Assembly (NCBI RefSeq): GCF_019397265.1 | Contig: NZ_CP068985.1 | Coordinates: 8,836,501-8,900,500, forward strand | Reading direction: 5' to 3' | DNA from: Nonomuraea coxensis DSM 45129 | Lineage (GTDB): Bacteria; Actinomycetota; Actinomycetes; Streptosporangiales; Streptosporangiaceae | Length of the DNA: 64,000 nt | In this document: positions 7,927 through 15,057 of the stretch, in pieces | Layout of the letters: each line of letters opens with the position of its first letter | Numbering within the stretch: position 1 is the stretch's first letter | Program-made: the position numbers and the translations under genes | Notes under the pieces: generated by a model | The model's input: the letters and a program-made list of their open reading frames with translations, nothing else | Databases searched by the model: none | Told to the model about the DNA's origin: nothing

Positions 7927-8714
7927 CCGTGGCATCGAAGCAGCAAACGCGGGTCCGCGGCGGGCGCCCGGCCGCGTCCGGCACCGGCCGCCCGCCGGCC
8001 GCCCTTCTCCACCTCGCCGGGCTGACCCTGATCGTCGCTGTCTGGCAGCTCCTTGCGCTCCTGTCGAGTCACCTCGGAGCGCCCGTGGCCACGGTCGAGG
8101 CGCTGTGGCGGGGGATCTCGGACGGCTGGCTCGTCGAGGCCACCGCCGACACTCTGCTGCACGTCGCGACCGGGTTCGGCGCCGCCCTCGTGGTGGGTGT
8201 GCCGGTCGGTTACGCCATCGCGGTCAACGACTTCGCCTACCGCGTGTTCGACCCGCTCGTGCAGGCGTACGGGAGCATCCCGCGGATCGTCTTCCTGCCG
8301 ATCCTGCTGACCCTGTTCGGCGCGAGCGGAACGGCCAAGATGTCGATGGGGTTCCTGGCCGCGGTCTTCCCGATCCTCGTCAACGTGATCGCGGGCGTGC
8401 GGACCACGCCGAAGGCGCTCGTCAGGCTCGGGCGCAGCGTGGAGCTGACGCCCTGGGCGATGGCCGTGAAGATCAGGCTGCGCTGGTCACTGCCGCTGCT
8501 CCTCGTCGGCATGCGCCTGGGCTTCGGCATCGGCTTCGTCTCGGTCGTCATCTCGGAGTACTTCGGTTCGACCGGCGGCCTCGGCGTGGAGCTCAGCGCG
8601 GCGTACGCGGCGCTCGAACCGGCGCGGCTGTTCGCCATCGTCCTGGTGACGGTCATCGTCGCGGCCGTGGTGAACACCGTCCTCCTGAGGATCGATCGGC
8701 GTCTGAGCGACTAG
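7923..8714 (+). CDS. ABC transporter permease (SsuC/TauC-like), second of two
   Basis: This 263-residue permease with about six membrane segments has its EAA-type loop near ELTPWAMAVKIRLRWSLPLLLVG. It differs clearly from the preceding permease, so the pair is not a recent duplication. The start overlaps the first permease as ATGA. Its stop overlaps the stop of the convergent TetR gene (TAG at 8712-8714 against 8711-8713), leaving no room for a terminator between the two units. Confidence 0.87.
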   Translation: MTVASKQQTRVRGGRPAASGTGRPPAALLHLAGLTLIVAVWQLLALLSSHLGAPVATVEALWRGISDGWLVEATADTLLHVATGFGAALVVGVPVGYAIAVNDFAYRVFDPLVQAYGSIPRIVFLPILLTLFGASGTAKMSMGFLAAVFPILVNVIAGVRTTPKALVRLGRSVELTPWAMAVKIRLRWSLPLLLVGMRLGFGIGFVSVVISEYFGSTGGLGVELSAAYAALEPARLFAIVLVTVIVAAVVNTVLLRIDRRLSD

Positions 8715-9400
8715 CCGATCGAGGAAGCGCCGCCAGGGTGTTCGAGGTCGCTGCGCGCCGGCAGGCCCCGGGCACCCACGGTCGTCAGAGCTATGTCGAC
8801 GTAGCGCTCGGCGATCTCCTCCGGCCGCAGCGGGCCGCCGTCGTGATACCACGTGGCGATCGCCTGACACATGCCCAGCAGGGCCCTGGCCGTCTCGGCG
8901 GGCAGGGTCACGGCGAACACCCCGCGGCGCACCCCGTCCTCGATGATCTCGTCGAGCAGCTTCTCCAGCTTCTTGCGCGTCGCCGCGTAGTGCCTGCGGT
9001 TGTCCGGCTGGAGATAGCGCAGCTCGGAGTCCAGCGCGGCCAGCCGGACGCGATGGGTCATGTGCAGCACGACCGCCTCGATGACGTTGGCCAGGCGCGT
9101 CCGGGGTCCGTCGCCGCCCTCCTCGGCCGCCGCGCTCGCGCGCCAGATCACGTCGTTGGTCGCGGTCTCCAGCAGGGCCACGAGAACGGCTTCCTTGTTC
9201 TCGTGGTGGTAGTAGAGCGCCGGCACGGTCACGCCGACCCGTCGCGCGATGTCGCGGACGGTGGTGCCGTGGAAACCGTGCTCGTAGAACGCCTCCAGCG
9301 CGTGCGTCAGGATGGGCGACAGCTGGATCGGCTCGTAGTGGCGCCAGTCTCCGCGCGCCGGCGCTCCCTCCGGAGTCGCCTCATTGTTCTTCTTCGCCAT
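8711..9400 (-). CDS. TetR-family transcriptional regulator
   Basis: This 229-residue regulator has the TetR N-terminal helix-turn-helix (ALEAFYEHGFHGTTVRDIA, then VPALYYHHENKEAVL) and a C-terminal domain of the AcrR/FadR-like type. The ATG at 9400 was chosen because the segment before it is not conserved in character. A short palindrome CGGACACGTTCCG lies about 30 bases upstream and could be autoregulatory. The TTAGCGAGCGCT operators at 1045 and 10355 fit this family. Its ligand is probably a CoA ester or aromatic acid (inference). Confidence 0.82.
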   Translation of the reverse strand: MAKKNNEATPEGAPARGDWRHYEPIQLSPILTHALEAFYEHGFHGTTVRDIARRVGVTVPALYYHHENKEAVLVALLETATNDVIWRASAAAEEGGDGPRTRLANVIEAVVLHMTHRVRLAALDSELRYLQPDNRRHYAATRKKLEKLLDEIIEDGVRRGVFAVTLPAETARALLGMCQAIATWYHDGGPLRPEEIAERYVDIALTTVGARGLPARSDLEHPGGASSIG

Positions 9401-9538
9401 CACGTACCTACGATCAGCAAGCGCCATGCGGACACGTTCCGTCGAACCGAGATCACGCCCCGGGAAGGCCGGGAGACAGACCTTCTCATCGACCGCCCCG
9501 TCTGGCAAACCGCGGGATCGCCGCGCACCGTGCCGCCG

Positions 9539-10279
9539 TCACGCCCGATGCAGCTGCCCGCCGGGCCTGGTGACGACGATTTCCGGCACGACCGCGTTGA
9601 CCGACAACCGGGTGACGCTCATCGCGAGCTCGGCGACGTCGGCCGTGCTGATCATCGCGGCCGGCTCGACCTCGTCGTGGACCCCCTGGGTCATGTCGGT
9701 GTCGACGTAGCCGGGGCTGATCACCGTGGCCGACACCCCCGCCGCCGAGGCCTCCGCGTTGACGGATCGGCAGAGCGCCCCCAGCGCGGCCTTGCTGGCG
9801 CCGTAGGCCGCCAGGCCGGGTTCGGGATAGACCCCGGTGATCGAGGCCAGCGCGACGATCTTCGCGCCGTGCCGCGGGTTCTCCGCGGCTCCCTTGCGCA
9901 GCAGGGGCAGCAGGGCCTGCACGAGCGCGTACGGGGCGCGGACGTTGACCGCGAACAGCTTGTCGAAGCGTCGCAGCGGCAGCTCCTCGACGGGGCCCGC
10001 CGCGCCGATCCCGGCGCCGAGTACGAGCACGTCCAGCCGGTCGCACCTGTCCTGACACACCTGGATCAGCCGCCGCACGTCCTCCTCCACGGCCAGGTCG
10101 GCCTGCACGGCGTGCACCCACACGCCGGTCGCCGACAGACTCCGCTCGGCGTCGGCCATGGTCTCGGCCCGGCGGGCGCACACGATCAGGTCGTGGCCGG
10201 CTTCCGCGAGGCGGCGGGCGATGGCGAAGCCGATGCCCCGCGAGCCGCCGGTTACCAGAGCGGTCGGGCGACCGGTCAC
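9539..10279 (-). CDS. SDR-family oxidoreductase
   Basis: This 246-residue short-chain dehydrogenase has the NAD(P) motif TGGSRGIG (residues 10-17) and the catalytic Ser146-Tyr159-Lys163 set (YGASK). The usual NNAG motif is replaced by GAGIG, a mild oddity. It resembles 3-oxoacyl-ACP reductase or hydroxyacyl dehydrogenase types, but the substrate is unknown. It starts at a GTG with AGGAAGGAG upstream. The TetR-type operator at 10355-10372 lies about 75 bases before it, and the TetR gene follows on the same strand, so control by that TetR is likely. Confidence 0.82.
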   Translation of the reverse strand: MTGRPTALVTGGSRGIGFAIARRLAEAGHDLIVCARRAETMADAERSLSATGVWVHAVQADLAVEEDVRRLIQVCQDRCDRLDVLVLGAGIGAAGPVEELPLRRFDKLFAVNVRAPYALVQALLPLLRKGAAENPRHGAKIVALASITGVYPEPGLAAYGASKAALGALCRSVNAEASAAGVSATVISPGYVDTDMTQGVHDEVEPAAMISTADVAELAMSVTRLSVNAVVPEIVVTRPGGQLHRA

Positions 10280-10354
10280 AGGACGCTCCTTCCTGAAAGG
10301 GCGCGAAGACCAGCGGCGCCTCCCGCCGGGGTGGGCTGGGAAGCCCTCCCGAAT

Positions 10355-10372
10355 TTAGCGAGCGCTAGCTTA
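10355..10372. promoter_or_regulatory. TetR-type operator upstream of the SDR
   Basis: TTAGCGAGCGCTAGCTTA is a near-palindrome with strong TetR-family character. Its first 12 bases are identical to the operator at 1045-1062. It lies upstream of the SDR-TetR unit and is the likely autoregulatory site. Confidence 0.5.
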
Positions 10373-10432
10373 TGGCATGAGGGAACACCCGTTCAAGGAG
10401 CCGGAAAGGCACACGCGATCTCCTGGACGCGG

Positions 10433-11218
10433 TCAGACGAGCTCGGCGCCCAGTTCTTCGGCGGCGTTCCGCAGCGACTGGGCGATCTCCTTCTTCAGCG
10501 GCGCGGTCATGCGGTACGTCGGCACCGACACATTGAGACAGAAAAGGGTGCCGCTCGGACTCTCGATCGCGACCGCGACGGAGGCGACGCCCTCCTCGCT
10601 CTCTTCCTGGCTGGTCGCGTAGCCCCGCCGCCGGGCCTGCTCGACCGCCAGCTCCAGCTCGTCTCTCGTCGTGATGGTCTTCTTGGTGACCGGCTCCAGG
10701 TTCTCCTCCGGGTAGAGCTCGCGCAGCTCCTCGATCGGCAGGCGGCTCAGCATGGCCTTTCCGCTGGAGGTCGCGTGGGCCGGGACCACCGTGCCCGTCC
10801 GCGAGCTGACGCGCACCGCGCGCGTGCTCTCCACGGCGTCGAGGAAGTTGACGCTGCGTCCTTCGAGCCGGGCGAGATGCACCGTCTCGCCGAACTCCTT
10901 GTTCAGCCGCTCCAGCACCGGGCGCACCCGCGTGCGCACGTCGACGTGTCGCACGATCGCGGAGGCCACCGAGCTCAACGCGGGCCCCGGCTCGTAGGCG
11001 CGGGTCGCGGGGTTCTGCCGCACGAACCCGCGATACTGCAGCATCGCCAGCAGCCGGTGCGCGGTCGACGACGCCACCCCGAGATGCGTGCTCGCGTCGG
11101 TCAGCCGGATCTGGCGATGGTCACGGAACCAGAGGAGAAGCCGCAACGCGTTGTCCACGGACTCGATGGGATATTGCGGGGCTCCTCTGGGCCGCTTCGG
11201 CTGCTGCTTGTCCGCCAT
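10433..11218 (-). CDS. IclR-family transcriptional regulator of the aromatic cluster
   Basis: This 261-residue IclR regulator has an N-terminal winged helix (ALRLLLWFRDHRQIRLTDAS, then SSTAHRLLAMLQYRGFV) and a C-terminal effector domain (ATSSGKAMLSRLP, the usual IclR effector loop). IclR proteins control phthalate, protocatechuate and related pathways. The gene is divergent from the Rieske operon. CAGAR-N5-YTCTG palindromes lie in the divergent region and also before the ABC importer and the aldolase operon, so it is the natural candidate for a common regulator (inference). Confidence 0.87.
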   Translation of the reverse strand: MADKQQPKRPRGAPQYPIESVDNALRLLLWFRDHRQIRLTDASTHLGVASSTAHRLLAMLQYRGFVRQNPATRAYEPGPALSSVASAIVRHVDVRTRVRPVLERLNKEFGETVHLARLEGRSVNFLDAVESTRAVRVSSRTGTVVPAHATSSGKAMLSRLPIEELRELYPEENLEPVTKKTITTRDELELAVEQARRRGYATSQEESEEGVASVAVAIESPSGTLFCLNVSVPTYRMTAPLKKEIAQSLRNAAEELGAELV

Positions 11219-11444
11219 TCCTGGTCCGGGGGCGCGGTGCTCTGGCGAGCCGTTTCCCCCGCCCTCCTTTCACGTGTCTGCGGTTTTCCCGCACACGGCT
11301 GGTCAGTGCACGTTCTTGCAGCATCCCCGATACGAAAAGCAGCCGCCCCTCACCACGGACATCAGGCCGGCAACCGCGTCACCTCACGGATGTCCGGGGC
11401 GCGGCCGGTCCGCGCCCGAGCCGGAGCGCCCGCGCCGACGGCTT

Positions 11445-11473
11445 CTTATGTGCAGAGGATATCTCTGAAACAG
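11445..11473. promoter_or_regulatory. IclR operator block 1
   Basis: CAGAGGATATCTCTG (11453-11467) is a perfect 15-bp inverted repeat. The surrounding 29 bases, beginning CTTATGTG and ending AACAG, are repeated in altered form at 11584-11614. It lies 235 bases upstream of the IclR start. The 11219-11640 gap otherwise holds only promoter elements. Confidence 0.55.
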
Positions 11474-11570
11474 GCACCGGCGCCTCGCTTCCCTGCGATC
11501 ACAGATCACCGCCGGCTCTCCGGGGGCGGGCGGCGCCGCGCCGGGCCGCGGCCGAAGTTCGCGGCACCGC

Positions 11571-11614
11571 TTGCCGTTCTACTCTTATATGTAGAGAATG
11601 CCTCTGATAGACAG
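11571..11614 (+). promoter_or_regulatory. Rieske operon promoter with IclR operator block 2
   Basis: A -35 TTGCCG (11571-11576), a 17-base spacer and -10 GAGAAT (11594-11599) precede the dioxygenase gene. The palindrome TAGAGAATGCCTCTG (11592-11606) covers the -10, as at the aldolase promoter, which suggests repression relieved by an aromatic effector. The block resembles the one at 11445-11473 across about 30 bases. Confidence 0.5.
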
Positions 11615-11640
11615 AACTAGGAAACTGAGGCTCATCCACC

Positions 11641-13053
11641 ATGCGTGATCATGGAACCGTCCTCGACGACGTCAGGCGCGGGATGACTCCCGCCCACATC
11701 TACAACGACCGCGAGATCTTCGACCTGGAGAGAGAGCGGCTGTTCAGCCGGGCGTGGATGTTCGTGGGACACGAGTCGGAGGTGCCCGAGCCGGGCGACT
11801 ACGTCGTGCGCCGGGTGCTGGAGGACTCCTTCATCGTCGCGCGCGGGAACGACGGCGACGTCAGGGTCATGTTCAACATGTGCCTGCACCGGGGCATGCA
11901 GGTGTGCCGGGCGGAGATGGGCAACGCCACACACTTCCGATGCCCGTACCACGGATGGTCCTACCGCAACGACGGCCGGATCGTCGGCCTGCCCTTCCAC
12001 CAGGAGGCGTACGGTGGCGAGGCGGGCTTCCGCCGCAGGGGGCAGGCCCTGTTGCCGGCGCCCTCGCTCGACACCTACAACGGGCTGATCTTCATCAGCC
12101 TGGACCCCGACGCGCCGCCCCTCAGGGACTATCTCGGGGATTTCACGTTCTACCTCGACTACTACACCAAGCAGTCGGCGAGCGGCATCGAGCTGCGGGG
12201 GCCGCAGCGCTGGCGGGTCAAGGCCAACTGGAAGATCGGCGCCGAGAACTTCGCCGGGGACATGTACCACACGCCGCAGACCCACGCCAGCGTGGTGGAG
12301 ATCGGCCTGTTCCGTGAGCCCAAGGCGGAGAAGCGCAAGGACGGCTGCACCTACTGGGCCGGACGCGGCGGCGGCACGACGTACAAGCTGCCCCCGGGCA
12401 CCCTCGACGAGCGGCTCCGGTACGTCGGCTACCCGGACGCCATGATCGAGCGGATGAAGACGACCTGGTCAGCGGAGCAGCTGGCGGTGATCGGCGACAA
12501 CGGCTTCATGATCTCCGCGGCATCGGTGTTCCCCAACCTCAGCTTCGTGCACAACTGGCCGAAGATCGAGGACTCCGAGGACGTGCTCCCGTTCATCTCG
12601 ATCCGCCAGTGGCAGCCGATCAGCGAGGACGAGACCGAGGTGCTGTCGTGGTTCGCCGTCGACAAGGAGGCGCCGGAGGAGTTCAAGGCCCTCTCCTACA
12701 AGGCCTACCTCATGTGCTTCGGCAGCACCGGCATGTTCGAGCAGGACGACGTGGAGAACTGGGTCTCGCTCACCACCACGGCGGCCGGGTCGATGGCACG
12801 ACGGCTGCTGCTCAACAACAGGATGGGGCTGCACTCCGACGACAGCCCGGTCGTCCCTCCCCTGACGCCCGGCGAGTTCGCCGGCCCCGGCGTGGCCAGG
12901 GTCGGCTACGGCGAGTACAACCAGAGGTCCCTGCTCAGTGACTGGGCCGACCATCTGGAACGCCCCGCCGTCCGCCGCACCCCGGTCGAGGTCGGGACGC
13001 CCGCCTCACCACGCCTCGCCGACGGCGACGACCTTCCGGAGGCCGGCCGGTGA
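11641..13053 (+). CDS. Aromatic ring-hydroxylating dioxygenase, alpha subunit
   Basis: This 470-residue oxygenase large subunit inserts both atoms of O2 into an aromatic ring. The Rieske [2Fe-2S] ligands are Cys81, His83, Cys101 and His104. The mononuclear iron site is seen in ENFAGDMYHTPQTH, with bridging Asp207 and ligands His210 and His215. It resembles gram-positive NidA/PhdA/phthalate 3,4-dioxygenase large subunits. It is the first gene of an operon holding every other dioxygenase component in the order alpha, beta, small protein, dihydrodiol dehydrogenase, ferredoxin, reductase. That order, with IclR and a class II aldolase nearby, points to phthalate or a similar aromatic acid (inference). 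Confidence 0.9.
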   Translation: MRDHGTVLDDVRRGMTPAHIYNDREIFDLERERLFSRAWMFVGHESEVPEPGDYVVRRVLEDSFIVARGNDGDVRVMFNMCLHRGMQVCRAEMGNATHFRCPYHGWSYRNDGRIVGLPFHQEAYGGEAGFRRRGQALLPAPSLDTYNGLIFISLDPDAPPLRDYLGDFTFYLDYYTKQSASGIELRGPQRWRVKANWKIGAENFAGDMYHTPQTHASVVEIGLFREPKAEKRKDGCTYWAGRGGGTTYKLPPGTLDERLRYVGYPDAMIERMKTTWSAEQLAVIGDNGFMISAASVFPNLSFVHNWPKIEDSEDVLPFISIRQWQPISEDETEVLSWFAVDKEAPEEFKALSYKAYLMCFGSTGMFEQDDVENWVSLTTTAAGSMARRLLLNNRMGLHSDDSPVVPPLTPGEFAGPGVARVGYGEYNQRSLLSDWADHLERPAVRRTPVEVGTPASPRLADGDDLPEAGR

Positions 13054-13640
13054 ACCCGCACCACATCCGCGTCGACTCCCGCCGGTCACCCCTCGGCGCG
13101 CACGCCTCCACCACGAGCCGCGTCGGACGCGCTCTCGCCTTCGACGACGCCCGCCACCTCACCGCCCACCGCTGGCTGGTCGACGAGGCCTACCTCCTCG
13201 ACGAGCAGGACTACCCGGCCTGGCTGGAGCTGCTGACCGAGGACATCCACTACTACATGCCGGTGAAGGTGACCACGGCGCTGGGCGCCGGGTACGACAC
13301 CGCCCCCGGCATGGCCCACTTCGACGAGAACAGATACTCCCTGCGCCAGAGAGTGGCCAGGTTCGCGACCGAGCACGCGTGGACCGAGGACCCGCCGTCA
13401 CGGCTCCGGCACTTCGTCACCAACGTGCGCACCTTCGCCACGGACCGGGACGACGAACTCATCGTCGAGTCCGCCGTGCTCCTGTTCCGCAGCCGCGGCG
13501 ACGTCGGGGAGTCCGCGCTGGTCTCCGCGGGCCGCGAAGACCTCCTACGGCACTGCGAGGGCGAGTGGAAACTGGCGCGCCGCCTGATCGCCGCGGACGA
13601 GTCGGTGATCCGCATGCAGAACTTGGCGATCTTCCTATGA
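13050..13640 (+). CDS. Aromatic ring-hydroxylating dioxygenase, beta subunit
   Basis: This 196-residue small oxygenase subunit has the NTF2-like fold; the segments DEAYLLDEQDYPAWLELL and DIHYYMPVK are typical. It forms an alpha3beta3 complex in this family and has no cofactor of its own. It starts with a GTG overlapping the alpha stop as GTGA, so the two subunits are made in step. Confidence 0.88.
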   Translation: MNPHHIRVDSRRSPLGAHASTTSRVGRALAFDDARHLTAHRWLVDEAYLLDEQDYPAWLELLTEDIHYYMPVKVTTALGAGYDTAPGMAHFDENRYSLRQRVARFATEHAWTEDPPSRLRHFVTNVRTFATDRDDELIVESAVLLFRSRGDVGESALVSAGREDLLRHCEGEWKLARRLIAADESVIRMQNLAIFL

Positions 13641-13942
13641 GCCTGACCTGGGAGGGCGAGGCGGCGGACCGCCGCGCCGCGGAGCTCGCCGCCGCGCGGC
13701 GACGGCACCTCCTCGACAACGCGGTCGGCGACCCCATCGTCATCGCCAACGAGTTCGCCGAGATCCGCGTCGTGTGCGTGCGGACCCGGAACGGCACGCG
13801 CCTGCTGATCGACTCCCCGAAGACCGGGCAGTGGATCACCGTCGACCCGCTCGAACTCGAGGCCCTGACCTGGCAGAACACGGCGACGCTGTCCGCCATG
13901 GTGGGGCATCCGTTCAGGCCGCTGCTGACGGACACGCCGTGA
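13637..13942 (+). CDS. Small conserved dioxygenase-associated protein, unknown function
   Basis: This 101-residue soluble protein has an N-terminal Ala/Arg-rich helix and a beta-rich body (DPIVIANEFAEIRV, RNGTRLLIDSPKTG, VDPLELEALTWQ). There is no cysteine-rich motif and no Rossmann fold. I recall similar short proteins beside gram-positive ring-hydroxylating dioxygenases, sometimes labelled dihydrodiol dehydrogenase, but it is too short and lacks the motifs for that activity. The ATGA overlap with the beta subunit and its place before the true dihydrodiol dehydrogenase suggest a role in oxygenase assembly or protection (inference). Confidence 0.7.
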   Translation: MSLTWEGEAADRRAAELAAARRRHLLDNAVGDPIVIANEFAEIRVVCVRTRNGTRLLIDSPKTGQWITVDPLELEALTWQNTATLSAMVGHPFRPLLTDTP

Positions 13943-14036
13943 CCCGCGTGCCGGGCCCACGGTTGGACCGCCCGTGCCGGCTGCTCAGATCGGGCCTGGC
14001 TCCCGCCGCCCCTTTCGACGCTAGGAGTGTCCTCGT

Positions 14037-14819
14037 ATGACCGGCTGGATGGACGGCCAGCGCGCGCTCGTCGTCGGCGGCGGATCCGGGATCGGACGCG
14101 CCGTCGTCGCCGCGTTCCTGTCGGAAGGCGCCCAGGTCGCCGTTCTCGAACGCGACAACGCCAAGGCGGACCTGCTCGCCGCGGAACTGCCCGGGGTGCC
14201 GGTCGTCGTCGGGGATGCGACCATCCCCGCCGACAACCGCGCCGCGGTGCGCGGCGCGGTCCGCCATTTCGGCGGCCTCGACGTCCTGGTCAGTTGCGTC
14301 GGGATCTTCGACTTCTACCGGGGCCTCGCGGACCTGGACGACGACGAGATCGACGACGCCTTCGACGAGATCTTCGCCGTCAACGTCAAGAGCAACCTCC
14401 ACGCGGTGAAGGCCGCGCTGCCCGAGCTCCGCAAGACGCGCGGCTCGGTGATCCTGACGGAGTCGACCTCGGCCTACTACCCGGGACGCGGCGGCGTCCT
14501 GTACGTCAGCTCCAAACATGCCGTACGCGGCCTCGTCACCGCGCTGGCTCACGAGCTGGCGCCCGACATCCGGGTCAACGCGGTCGCGCCGGGCGGAACC
14601 ATGAACACCGACCTGCGCGGCCCCACCGCGCTCGGCCTGCGGGACAAGCGGCTGAACGACACCCCCGGACGCGAGGCCGAGCTCGCCGGAAGAGTCCCCC
14701 TGGGCATCGCCATGTCGGGGATGGACCATGCCTGGAGCTACGTCTACCTCGCCTCCCGGCGCGTGCGGGGCGTCACCGGGGACGTCGCCCATTCCGACGG
14801 CGGCATCCGCGTCAGGTGA
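14037..14819 (+). CDS. SDR cis-dihydrodiol dehydrogenase
   Basis: This 260-residue short-chain dehydrogenase has the BphB-like cofactor motif GGGSGIG (residues 14-20), Ser143, and the catalytic Tyr156-x3-Lys160. Placed between oxygenase and electron-transfer genes, it most likely rearomatises the cis-dihydrodiol product to a catechol-type diol using NAD+. AGGAG lies a few bases before the ATG. A 94-base gap separates it from the upstream gene, the only clear break in this otherwise overlapping operon. Confidence 0.82.
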   Translation: MTGWMDGQRALVVGGGSGIGRAVVAAFLSEGAQVAVLERDNAKADLLAAELPGVPVVVGDATIPADNRAAVRGAVRHFGGLDVLVSCVGIFDFYRGLADLDDDEIDDAFDEIFAVNVKSNLHAVKAALPELRKTRGSVILTESTSAYYPGRGGVLYVSSKHAVRGLVTALAHELAPDIRVNAVAPGGTMNTDLRGPTALGLRDKRLNDTPGREAELAGRVPLGIAMSGMDHAWSYVYLASRRVRGVTGDVAHSDGGIRVR

Positions 14820-14859
14820 CGGACCTCGCAACCCCGACCTTCACAGAGGAGTGATACAC

Positions 14860-15057
14860 GTGGCAGCCGTAGAAGCCGACCTGGGAGCGTGCCAGGGCTA
14901 CGCCAACTGCGTCGTCGGCGCCGACCGCTACTTCGACATCGACGACGACGGAGTCGTCGTGCTGCTCAGGACCGAGGTGGCGGACGAAGACCGCCGGCGC
15001 GTCGAAGAGGCGGTGCGCAGTTGCCCCGTCTCCGCGCTCAGGGTGACCGGCGCATGA
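14860..15057 (+). CDS. [3Fe-4S]-type ferredoxin of the dioxygenase
   Basis: This 65-residue ferredoxin has Cys in CQGYANC and a later SCP motif, the three-cysteine pattern of actinobacterial [3Fe-4S] ferredoxins. It should carry electrons from the reductase encoded next to it to the oxygenase Rieske centre. Gram-positive phthalate dioxygenases also use this non-Rieske ferredoxin type. The GTG at 14860 was chosen because AGAGGAG lies at the right distance. It overlaps the reductase start by four bases. Confidence 0.83.
   Translation: MAAVEADLGACQGYANCVVGADRYFDIDDDGVVVLLRTEVADEDRRRVEEAVRSCPVSALRVTGA

Noticed and set aside
9429..9441. CGGACACGTTCCG as the main TetR operator
   Set aside because: Only short arms and a single occurrence. 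The TTAGCGAGCGCT sites are better supported, so it is mentioned only in the TetR entry.
8105..11620. An 1171-codon open frame on the plus strand
   Set aside because: It runs antisense through the TetR, SDR and IclR genes and continues into their intergenic regions. Its translation is Arg/Gly/His-rich without any motif, as expected for an unused frame in GC-rich DNA.
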